6,616 nucleotides of DNA from an uncultured Burkholderiales bacterium (lineage in GTDB: Bacteria; Pseudomonadota; Gammaproteobacteria; Burkholderiales; Burkholderiaceae_D): assembly GCA_937872165.1 (NCBI GenBank), contig CALMOR010000169.1, positions 1-6,616 of the forward strand, given 5' to 3'. Made by a program: the position numbers and the translations under genes. Positions within the stretch are counted from its first letter, which is position 1, and each line of letters begins with the position of its first letter. The notes beneath the pieces were generated by a model. The model saw only the letters and a program-made list of their open reading frames with translations. It was not told the DNA's origin and did no database searches. Below are positions 1 to 6,048 of this stretch, one piece after another.

Positions 1-1
1 C

Positions 2-3000
2 TTCTACCCCGACTCGCTCGCTGCGCTCGAGGCGGGACTGGTCGTGTTCACGCCCGGCACCGACATCAGCAAGTCGCTCGCGTTCGTCCCGATCATCGCG
101 AGCGACCGGGTGATCGGGCACATCGGCATCGAGGACTTCCAGCGGGTCCTCGACCACGACGACATCCGCGTGCTGCAGACCATCGCGTCGAGCATGGGCG
201 TCGCGCTCGAGAACGCGCGCCTCTTCGACGAGACCCAGCGGCTCCTGACTGAGACCGAGCAGCGCGCGGCCGAGCTGGCCATCGTCAACAGCGTGCAGGA
301 AGGGCTCGCGTCGAAGCTCGACATGCAGGCCATCCACGACCTGGTGGGCGACAAGATCCGCGACCTGTTCGACGCGCAGGTCGTGCTGCTCGCGACCTTC
401 GACACCGCCCGCGACGTCGAGGTGTTCCATTACGTGTTCGAGAAGGGACGACGGCTCGAACTGGCGCCGCGCGCCATCAACCGTTCGCGCCGACAACTGA
501 TCGAGAGCCGTCAGCCGCTCTTCATCAACCGCATGACGCCCGACGAGATCGGGCCGCGCGGCAGCGCGACCTTCGAGGGCACCGAGGACCCGAAGTCGGT
601 CCTCTTCGCGCCGATGCTGGTCGGACCCGAGGTGCGCGGCTATCTCGGCATCCAGAACGTCGACCGCTTCGACGCGTTCACCGAGGCCGACCTGCGCCTG
701 CTGCAGACGCTCGCGTCGAGCATGAGCGTCGCCCTCGAGAACGCGCGCCTGTTCGCCGAGACGCAGCAGCGCGCGGCCGAACTCGACACCGTCAACCGCG
801 TCTCGCAGCGGCTGTCGGGCAAGCTCGATCTCGACGCGCTGATCCAGCTGGTCGGCGACCAGGTCCGCGACGTCTTCAGGGCCGACGTCGCTTACGTGGC
901 GCTGCTCGATCGCGAAGCCGGCCGCATCGACTTCCGCTATCAGCACGGCGAGCACAACCCGTCGATCCGCTACGGCGAGGGCCTGACGAGCAAGATCATC
1001 GAGACCGGTCGCGCCCTGATCCTGAACTCCGACATCGGCCGGCACACCGCGGAGATGGGTGCGCGCCGGCTCGGTCGCCAGGCCGCGTCCTATCTCGGCG
1101 TGCCGATCCTCGTGAGCGGCATCAGCCAGGGCGTGATCAGCGTGCAGAGCGTCGAGCGCGAAGGTCGATACCAGCCGGCCGATCAACGGCTGCTCGAGAC
1201 CATCGCCGCCAACGTCGGCGTCGCGTTGCAGAACGCGCTGCTGTTCAAGGACACGACCGACGCGCTCGAACAGCAGACCGCGAGCGCCGAGGTGCTGCGC
1301 GCCATCAGCGGCTCGGTGTCCGACGCGCGGCCGGTCTTCGAGGCGATCCTCGAAAGCTGCTCGCGGCTCTTCGACGTGCAGGGCTCGGTGATCGTGCTGA
1401 TCGGCGACGACGGCAGCCTGCACCTCGGCGCGATGCATGCCCATGCGACCGACGACGACGACCCGGTCTGGTCGAAGGGCGCGATCGGCGAGCGCATCGC
1501 ACGCGTCGATTCGCGCTTCCCGATCCCGCTGGTCGGCACCGCGGTCGAGGCCGCGATCGACGCGAAGCGCGTGCTGTCGTATGCGGACGTGCGCAACGGC
1601 GACGACGTCCCGCCGAGCGTCCGGGACATCGCCGCGGCCATGGACCTGAACGCGGCGGTGACGATGGCGCCGCTGATGCAGGGCGACCGCGGCATCGGCG
1701 CGATCGCCCTCGTCCGTCGTCGGCTCGGCACGTTCGCCGCGAAGGAAGAGGCGCTGCTGCAGACCTTCGCCGACCAGGCCGTCATCTCGATCCAGAACGC
1801 GCGTCTGTTCAACGAGACGCGCGAGGCGCTCGAACGCCAGACCGCGACGGCCGAGGTGCTGCAGGTCATCAGCGGTTCGATGGCCGATCCGCAGCCGGTC
1901 TTCGAGAAGGTGCTCGACAGTTGCCGGAAGCTCTTCGATGCCAGCGACATGGCAGTCTGCCTCGCGCGCGACGGGCTGCTGACCTGCGCCGCCCATCGCG
2001 GTCCGATGTACGCGCGCTGGGCCGGCATCATGCCGTACCCGTTGGCGGGGACGTGGAGCGAACAGGTGATGGCGTCGGGCGAGGTCCTCCACGTCGAGGA
2101 CGCGTCGTCGAACCCGACCGGCGGCTTCGCGGAGGCGATCGGCCATTTCGGCAACTTCTCGGCGATCAACGCGCCGATGATCTGGCAGGGCCGCGGCATC
2201 GGCACGATCGACATCGTCCGCACGCCGCCGCGTCCGTTCACCGCATCCGAGATCGCGCTCGCCCGCACCTTCGCCGACCAGGCCGTCATCGCGATCCAGA
2301 ACGCCCACCTGTTCAACGAGGCCAGGGACGCGCGCGCGCAGGCCGAAGGCGATCGACTGCGGGCCGAGGCGGCCAACGACGCGAAGAGCGCGTTCCTCGC
2401 GACGATGAGCCACGAGATCCGCACGCCGATGAACGCGGTGATCGGGATGAGCGGCCTGCTGCTCGACACGCCGCTCGACGACGAGCAACGCGACTTCGCG
2501 GGCGCCATCCGCGACAGCGGCGACGCGCTGCTGACGATCATCAACGACATCCTCGACTTCTCGAAGATCGAGGCGGGCCGCATGGACATCGAGGCCCATC
2601 CGTTCGACCTGCGCGAGTGCATCGAGTCGGCACTCGACCTGGTCGCTCCGCGCGCGGCCGAGAAGCACCTCGACCTCGCCTACCAGTTCGAAGGGGAGGT
2701 GCCGGCGGCCGTGACCGGCGACGTCACCCGGTTGCGTCAGATCCTCCTCAACCTGCTCTCGAACGCGGTCAAGTTCACCGAGGCCGGCGAGGTCGTGCTG
2801 ACCGTGTCGGCCGTCGGCGACGAGCTGCGCTTCGTCGTGCGCGACACCGGCATCGGGCTGTCCGACGAAGGCAGGAGCCGTCTCTTCGAGAAGTTCAGCC
2901 AGGCCGACAGCAGCACCACGCGCAAGTACGGTGGTACCGGGCTCGGCCTCGCGATCAGCAAGCTGCTGACCGAACTGATGGGCGGCACGATGGGCGTCGA

Positions 3001-3901
3001 GAGCGCGGGCCCCGGCGAAGGCAGCGCCTTCCACTTCACGATCCGGGCGCCGGCCGCGGAACTGCCCGCCGGCAAGCGGCGCGACTTCATCGGCGCGCAG
3101 CCGGCATTGCGGGGCAAGAGCATCCTGGTCGTCGACGACAACGCGACCAATCGCCGCATCCTCGCGATGCAGGCGGCCAAGTGGGGCATGCGCGTCGACG
3201 ACGCCGCCGATCCGGCCGAGGTCGTCGCGATGATCGAGACCCATGCCTACGACCTCGCGATCGTCGACATGCACATGCCGGGCATCGACGGCGCCGCGCT
3301 CGCCGCCCGCATCCGCGCCGCGGGCCTCACGCTGCCGCTGGTGCTGTTCAGTTCGCTCGGGCGGCGCGAGCCCGTGGACTCGGCCTTCGCGGCCACGCTC
3401 GCGAAGCCGTTGCGGCAGAGCCAGCTCTTCGACACGCTCGTCACGCTGCTGGCGGAGGGTCCGGCATCGAGGGTCGTCCAGCCGGTCGAGACGCCGAAGC
3501 ACGACGCGACGCTCGCGGCCCGTCATCCGCTGCGCATCCTGCTGGCCGAGGACAACGTCGTCAACCAGAAGCTCGCGCTGCGCCTGCTGCAGCAGATGGG
3601 CTATCGCGCGGACCTCGCGAGCAACGGCATCGAGGCCATCGAGAGCATCGCTCGCCAGGCCTACGACGTCGTGCTGATGGACGTTCAGATGCCGGAAATG
3701 GACGGCCTCGAGGCGACGCGACGCATCGTCGAGCGCTGGCCCGCGCGCCGGCCGCGCATCGTGGCGATGACGGCCAACGCGATGCGCGGCGACCGCGACG
3801 AATGCCTCGCGGCGGGGATGGACGACTACGTGGTCAAGCCGATCCGCGTCGACGCGCTGGTGGAGGCGCTGATGCAGGTTCCGCAGACGGCGAAGGCCTG
3901 A
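2..3901 (+). CDS. Multi-GAF hybrid sensor histidine kinase (GAF x5-HisKA-HATPase-REC-REC), 5' end outside window
   Basis: The frame is open from the window edge, so the first GTG at 44 is internal and the true start lies upstream. Numbering from the codon at base 2 (1299 residues seen): the tail of one GAF domain (1-76), then four more GAF domains (about 91-253, 260-416, 428-604, 617-773), each closing with a helix of the type VALENARLF or VIAIQNAHLF. A short charged, probably coiled linker leads to HisKA with motif SHEIRTP (His 804, bases 2411-2413). HATPase_c (about 905-1017) has the N box NLLSNAVKF, G1 DTGIGL and G2 GGTGLGL. REC1 (1040-1153) has Asp 1089 and Lys at bases 3404-3406; REC2 (1178-1293) has Asp 1227 and Lys at 3836-3838. 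Both receivers keep their acidic pair. No membrane segment is present in the visible part, so it is probably a cytoplasmic kinase. The GAF ligands are unknown. It has no HPt domain; a separate HPt gene follows. Confidence 0.96.
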   Translation, partial: FYPDSLAALEAGLVVFTPGTDISKSLAFVPIIASDRVIGHIGIEDFQRVLDHDDIRVLQTIASSMGVALENARLFDETQRLLTETEQRAAELAIVNSVQEGLASKLDMQAIHDLVGDKIRDLFDAQVVLLATFDTARDVEVFHYVFEKGRRLELAPRAINRSRRQLIESRQPLFINRMTPDEIGPRGSATFEGTEDPKSVLFAPMLVGPEVRGYLGIQNVDRFDAFTEADLRLLQTLASSMSVALENARLFAETQQRAAELDTVNRVSQRLSGKLDLDALIQLVGDQVRDVFRADVAYVALLDREAGRIDFRYQHGEHNPSIRYGEGLTSKIIETGRALILNSDIGRHTAEMGARRLGRQAASYLGVPILVSGISQGVISVQSVEREGRYQPADQRLLETIAANVGVALQNALLFKDTTDALEQQTASAEVLRAISGSVSDARPVFEAILESCSRLFDVQGSVIVLIGDDGSLHLGAMHAHATDDDDPVWSKGAIGERIARVDSRFPIPLVGTAVEAAIDAKRVLSYADVRNGDDVPPSVRDIAAAMDLNAAVTMAPLMQGDRGIGAIALVRRRLGTFAAKEEALLQTFADQAVISIQNARLFNETREALERQTATAEVLQVISGSMADPQPVFEKVLDSCRKLFDASDMAVCLARDGLLTCAAHRGPMYARWAGIMPYPLAGTWSEQVMASGEVLHVEDASSNPTGGFAEAIGHFGNFSAINAPMIWQGRGIGTIDIVRTPPRPFTASEIALARTFADQAVIAIQNAHLFNEARDARAQAEGDRLRAEAANDAKSAFLATMSHEIRTPMNAVIGMSGLLLDTPLDDEQRDFAGAIRDSGDALLTIINDILDFSKIEAGRMDIEAHPFDLRECIESALDLVAPRAAEKHLDLAYQFEGEVPAAVTGDVTRLRQILLNLLSNAVKFTEAGEVVLTVSAVGDELRFVVRDTGIGLSDEGRSRLFEKFSQADSSTTRKYGGTGLGLAISKLLTELMGGTMGVESAGPGEGSAFHFTIRAPAAELPAGKRRDFIGAQPALRGKSILVVDDNATNRRILAMQAAKWGMRVDDAADPAEVVAMIETHAYDLAIVDMHMPGIDGAALAARIRAAGLTLPLVLFSSLGRREPVDSAFAATLAKPLRQSQLFDTLVTLLAEGPASRVVQPVETPKHDATLAARHPLRILLAEDNVVNQKLALRLLQQMGYRADLASNGIEAIESIARQAYDVVLMDVQMPEMDGLEATRRIVERWPARRPRIVAMTANAMRGDRDECLAAGMDDYVVKPIRVDALVEALMQVPQTAKA
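1763..1800 (+). repeat. 38-base internal repeat, copy 1 (end of GAF4)
   Basis: Matches 2267-2304 with one mismatch (1787 against 2291). It encodes TFADQAVISIQNA, the closing helix of the fourth GAF domain, which connects to the next signalling module. It suggests that GAF4 and GAF5 arose by internal duplication. Confidence 0.8.
2267..2304 (+). repeat. 38-base internal repeat, copy 2 (end of GAF5)
   Basis: Matches 1763-1800 with one mismatch. It encodes TFADQAVIAIQNA, the closing helix of the fifth GAF domain, immediately before the coiled linker to HisKA. Confidence 0.8.
2548..2587 (+). repeat. 40-base direct repeat, copy 1 (end of HisKA in the GAF kinase)
   Basis: This segment is identical over 40 bases to 5100-5139. 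It encodes ILDFSKIEAGRMD, the conserved end of HisKA and the link to HATPase_c. The second copy begins exactly where the second kinase loses similarity to a complete HisKA domain. It most likely reflects paralogy, perhaps refreshed by gene conversion. Confidence 0.85.
3537..3561 (+). repeat. 25-base direct repeat, copy 1 (start of REC2 in the GAF kinase)
   Basis: Identical to 5672-5696. It encodes LLAEDNVV, the first strand and acidic pocket of the receiver. Together with the 40-base repeat it marks the two kinases as paralogues with little divergence at functional sites. Confidence 0.8.
3892..3896 (+). promoter_or_regulatory. Shine-Dalgarno-like GAAGG ahead of ATG 3907
   Basis: GAAGG lies inside the last codons of the GAF kinase, 10 bases before ATG 3907 and just before its TGA at 3899-3901. 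The same motif at 9 bases precedes the receiver gene at 6381. It points to 3907 rather than 3926 as the original start of the 7TMR-DISM kinase, although the 3907 frame stops at 3958-3960. Confidence 0.45.
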
Positions 3902-3925
3902 CCGTCATGGCCGTCGCCGCGTCCG

Positions 3926-4942
3926 ATGTCGTGTCGCCCGAGAGCGGTCGTGCACGCTGACGGCCACCTCGGCGACGCGGAGCGCCCGCTCGTCGGACGC
4001 GTCGTTCGCCGATGGCTGCTCGCGGCCCTCGTCGTCGGCTCCTTCGCCTGCTCGGTCCCGACGCGGGTCGAGGCCGAACCGCTCGCCGTCGACTATCGCT
4101 GCGGCGGCGAGATCGTGCTCGCCGACGGAGCTCCGGCGGACGGCTGGGCGCACGCGGCCGGCGGTCGCCTGCCCGCCAGGGCCGGCACCCCGTGCTGGGT
4201 GCGCATCGACGTGTCGCGACTCGCGCCGCGCGTTCTCGAAGTGGGGGGCGCGGACGGCTACGAGGGCGTCGCCCTGTACGACGCGCACGGCGAAGCGCTC
4301 GCGAAGGTCCACGACTTCGGCGCTCGCCGGAACGCCATCGTCGGATCCGGCGGTAGCGACGGCAGCATGCTGTTCCCGACGCTGCAGACGGCGAGCTCGC
4401 CGGTCTATGCGCGCGTGGAGCGCTCGCGCTTCGCGGTCGTGTTCGGCGCCGTCGACCTGACCCGGGCGATCCAGGACGAGCGCGACTTCGACTTCCTGCA
4501 CTTCGGCCTCGCCGTGACCTGCGGCCTGATCGCGCTGATCGGCGCGGGCCTCGCGATCGCGCTTCGCGACCGCGGTCAATGGTGGTACGCGTGCTACTTC
4601 GCCTTCCTGATCGTCGACGAGCTGTTGCTGACCAACGTGGTCTTCGCACTGGCTCCGGACTTCGCCGCGGCCCGGCCGATCGCGAGGGCCTTCTATCCGG
4701 TCTCGCAGGCGGTCGAGACGGTCATCTTCGCGGTGCTGCTGCGCTCCGGCGAGCGGAGCCGCGCTGGAACGCCTGGTATCTCGCGGTCGCCGTCGCGATG
4801 GTGGCGCAGGGATCGCTCCGATTCTTCGACGGCGTTCCGACGGGCATCGTCGACCGCATCGACGCGGGCGCCGGCACCGCGATCCTCGTCGTCTATCGAT
4901 CGTGGCGCATCTGGCGGCTCGGCCATCGCATCGGCATCGTGA
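3926..4942 (+). CDS. N-terminal fragment: signal peptide, periplasmic 7TMR-DISM sensor domain and first membrane helices
   Basis: Residues 1-29 are a charged lead, 30-42 the hydrophobic core of a signal peptide (WLLAALVVGSFAC), with a plausible cleavage after VEA at about 50. Residues 51-188 are a beta-rich periplasmic domain containing PCWVRIDVSRL, then VLEVGG, VALYDAHGE and VYARVE in the order typical of the extracellular 7TMR-DISM domain (DISMED2 type). Helix 1 starts near base 4493 and helix 2 near 4580, joined by an RDRGQWWYACY loop like those of 7TMR-DISM proteins. A third helix ends near 4745. After about residue 279 the frame gives Arg/Ser-rich sequence without membrane character, ending at TGA 4940-4942; that tail is almost certainly not native. 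The start is uncertain: ATG 3926 has no good Shine-Dalgarno and is followed by rare TGT and AGA codons, and GTG 3950 is an alternative. The ligand is unknown; some relatives bind carbohydrates. Confidence 0.6.
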   Translation: MSCRPRAVVHADGHLGDAERPLVGRVVRRWLLAALVVGSFACSVPTRVEAEPLAVDYRCGGEIVLADGAPADGWAHAAGGRLPARAGTPCWVRIDVSRLAPRVLEVGGADGYEGVALYDAHGEALAKVHDFGARRNAIVGSGGSDGSMLFPTLQTASSPVYARVERSRFAVVFGAVDLTRAIQDERDFDFLHFGLAVTCGLIALIGAGLAIALRDRGQWWYACYFAFLIVDELLLTNVVFALAPDFAAARPIARAFYPVSQAVETVIFAVLLRSGERSRAGTPGISRSPSRWWRRDRSDSSTAFRRASSTASTRAPAPRSSSSIDRGASGGSAIASAS

Positions 4943-6048
4943 TGGGCATCGTCGCGCTGCTGCTGACGCTGACCTGGGGGCCGCTCTTCGCGGCGACCTT
5001 CGCGAGCCTGTTCGCGACCGTCGACGTCGCGGCCCAGTGGCCGAACCGGCTCGTCGAGACCTGCGCGTACGCGATGTTCCCGCTGGTCTTCCTCGGCGGC
5101 ATCCTCGACTTCTCGAAGATCGAGGCGGGCCGCATGGACGTCGAGTCGCATCCGTTCGACGTGCGCCGCTGCATCGAGTCCGCGCTCACGCTGGTCCGGG
5201 CCCGGGCCTTCGAGAAGGGCATCGAGCTCGTCGCGACCATCGACGAAGACGTGCCCGTCGCGGTGTCCGGCGACGTGACCCGGCTGCGCCAGGTCCTGCT
5301 CAACCTGCTGGCGAACGCGATCAAGCTCACCGACCAGGGCGGCGTGTCGTTGCCGGTCGAGCGCGGGGACGGCGACGAGCTGCGCTTCGCGGTCCGCGAC
5401 ACCGGCATCGGTCTGTCGACGGCCGGCATGGGCCGACTCTTCCAGCGCTTCGGCCAGGCGGAGGCCGGCACCACGCGCGAGTACGGCGGCACCGGGCTCG
5501 GCCTGTCGATCAGCAAGCGGCTCGCGGAGCCGAGGGGCGGATCGATGACGGTCGCGAGCGAAGGACCCGGCCGCGGCAGCACGTTCCGCTTCACGGCGCG
5601 CGCGCCGGCGAGGGAGGCGTCGACGACGGCGACCCTCGATCCGCGGATGGCCGAGCGCCATCCGCTTCGCCTCCTGCTGGCCGAGGACAACGTCGTGAAC
5701 CGGAAGCTCGCGCTGCGCATCCTGCAGCAGATGGAGTACCGTGCCGACCTCGCGTCGAACGGCATCGAGGCCGTCGAAGCGGTCGGCCTGCGCCCCTACG
5801 ACGTCGTGTCGATGGACGTGCTGATGCCGGCGATGGACGGGCTCGACGCGACGCGAGCGATCGTCGATCGGCTCGCTGTCGACCGGCGGCCCCGCATCGT
5901 CGCGATGACCGCCAACGCGACGCAGGGCGATCGCGAACAGTGCATCGCGGCCGGCATGGACGACTATCTGACCAAACCGATCCGCGTCGAACGGCTCGTC
6001 GATGCGCTGATGCGGACCCGACCACGCGAGGACACCTCCATTGCCTGA
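4579..6048 (+). CDS. C-terminal fragment: last membrane helices, HATPase_c and one receiver domain, no phospho-His
   Basis: The frame is open from ATG 4579, but only sequence from about 4765 is native; before that it is an Arg-rich shadow of the periplasmic/membrane fragment. ATG 4798 is another possible start, and neither has a convincing ribosome binding site. From 4765 come helices at about 4774-4820, 4855-4900, 4928-4990 and 5065-5100. The junction to ILDFSKIEAGRMD at 5101 leaves only the end of HisKA. HATPase_c (about 5270-5610) keeps the N-box Asn (5314-5316), G1 DTGIGL (5398-5415) and G2 GGTGLGL (5485-5505), so ATP binding is possible. The receiver (about 5665-6020) has AEDN, phospho-Asp at 5815-5817 and Lys at 5974-5976. 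Unlike the upstream kinase, it has one receiver rather than two. Without the DHp histidine it cannot autophosphorylate in the usual way. Its TGA overlaps the start of the HPt gene. Confidence 0.6.
   Translation: MVVRVLLRLPDRRRAVADQRGLRTGSGLRRGPADREGLLSGLAGGRDGHLRGAAALRRAEPRWNAWYLAVAVAMVAQGSLRFFDGVPTGIVDRIDAGAGTAILVVYRSWRIWRLGHRIGIVMGIVALLLTLTWGPLFAATFASLFATVDVAAQWPNRLVETCAYAMFPLVFLGGILDFSKIEAGRMDVESHPFDVRRCIESALTLVRARAFEKGIELVATIDEDVPVAVSGDVTRLRQVLLNLLANAIKLTDQGGVSLPVERGDGDELRFAVRDTGIGLSTAGMGRLFQRFGQAEAGTTREYGGTGLGLSISKRLAEPRGGSMTVASEGPGRGSTFRFTARAPAREASTTATLDPRMAERHPLRLLLAEDNVVNRKLALRILQQMEYRADLASNGIEAVEAVGLRPYDVVSMDVLMPAMDGLDATRAIVDRLAVDRRPRIVAMTANATQGDREQCIAAGMDDYLTKPIRVERLVDALMRTRPREDTSIA
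4741..4765 (+). other. Frame-change site in the 7TMR-DISM kinase
   Basis: The native-looking reading leaves the frame of base 3926 after about SGERSR and resumes in the frame of base 4765 at WNAWYLAV. A single base lost near 4760-4764 restores a continuous cytoplasmic loop between membrane helices 3 and 4. No slippery heptamer of the X XXY YYZ kind is present, so programmed frameshifting is unlikely. Confidence 0.75.
5088..5112 (+). other. Junction of the HisKA deletion
   Basis: Membrane helix 7 (MFPLVFLGG) is followed without linker by ILDFSKIEAG. In the upstream kinase about 57 residues separate the SHEIRTP histidine from this motif. The lost part would cover the linker, the phospho-His helix and most of the second DHp helix. 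The frame is kept across the junction, so the loss is a multiple of three bases. Confidence 0.75.
5100..5139 (+). repeat. 40-base direct repeat, copy 2 (at the HisKA deletion junction)
   Basis: This segment is identical to 2548-2587. Upstream of it the sequence is membrane-helix coding and specific to the second kinase. Downstream the two kinases stay similar but diverge at scattered positions, so the downstream part is not a simple copy of the first gene. Confidence 0.85.
5672..5696 (+). repeat. 25-base direct repeat, copy 2 (start of the receiver in the broken kinase)
   Basis: Identical to 3537-3561; the matching partner lies at the same place in the receiver domain of the upstream kinase. 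Confidence 0.8.
6028..6032 (+). promoter_or_regulatory. Shine-Dalgarno GAGGA for the HPt gene (TTG start)
   Basis: GAGGA is placed 8 bases before TTG 6041, within the last codons of the preceding gene. It decides the start, because the frame contains no ATG or GTG between its upstream stop (6008-6010) and the first HPt helix. Confidence 0.65.

Larger units (their letters stand above)
3907..6048 (+). pseudogene. Broken 7TMR-DISM hybrid histidine kinase: frame change near 4763, HisKA segment deleted
   Basis: Read across two frames, this is one membrane kinase: signal peptide, periplasmic 7TMR-DISM domain, about seven membrane helices, the last residues of HisKA, HATPase_c and one receiver. The reading moves from the frame of base 3926 to the frame of base 4765. 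Before about 4760 only the first frame gives membrane-protein sequence; after it only the second does (WNAWYLAVAVAM). One missing base, or two extra, would explain this. Independently, the last helix (MFPLVFLGG) joins directly to ILDFSKIEAG, so the phospho-His motif and most of the dimerisation domain are absent. The kinase module closely resembles that of the upstream kinase, a tandem paralogue. Several conserved positions have drifted (see findings). A third lesion near 3945 is possible, because ATG 3907 has the better ribosome binding site but sits in another frame. A sequencing error could account for the frame changes but not easily for the HisKA loss. Confidence 0.72.

Noticed and set aside
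1183..2622. Minus-strand open frame of 479 codons
   Set aside because: It is antisense to GAF and HisKA coding sequence, with Ser/Ala/Arg-rich translation and no recognisable domain. Long antisense frames are common where third positions are nearly all G or C.
3902..3925. Promoter or terminator between the two kinase genes
   Set aside because: The gap is at most 24 bases and shows no hairpin with a T run and no promoter-like boxes.
1921..3960. Long plus-strand open frame of 679 codons overlapping the GAF kinase
   Set aside because: The translation is Arg/Gly/Asp-rich low-complexity sequence, a shadow frame of high-GC coding DNA. The overlapping frame has clear GAF, HisKA, HATPase and REC motifs.
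3907..3960. Seventeen-codon ORF MAVAASDVVSPESGRAR as an independent small gene
   Set aside because: It has a plausible ribosome binding site but is better explained as the original start of the 7TMR-DISM kinase followed by a frame change, or as chance.
4040..4053. Lipoprotein signal at SFAC in the signal peptide of the 7TMR-DISM fragment
   Set aside because: The residues before Cys (Ser-Phe-Ala) do not fit a lipobox, and a standard cleavage site after VEA follows.
4741..4765. Programmed ribosomal frameshifting as the cause of the frame change
   Set aside because: No slippery heptamer and no obvious stimulatory signal near the site, and the same gene carries an independent HisKA loss. Mutation or sequencing error is simpler.
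4693..5661. Minus-strand open frame of 322 codons opposite the kinase fragment
   Set aside because: Charged low-complexity translation with no motif; antisense shadow.
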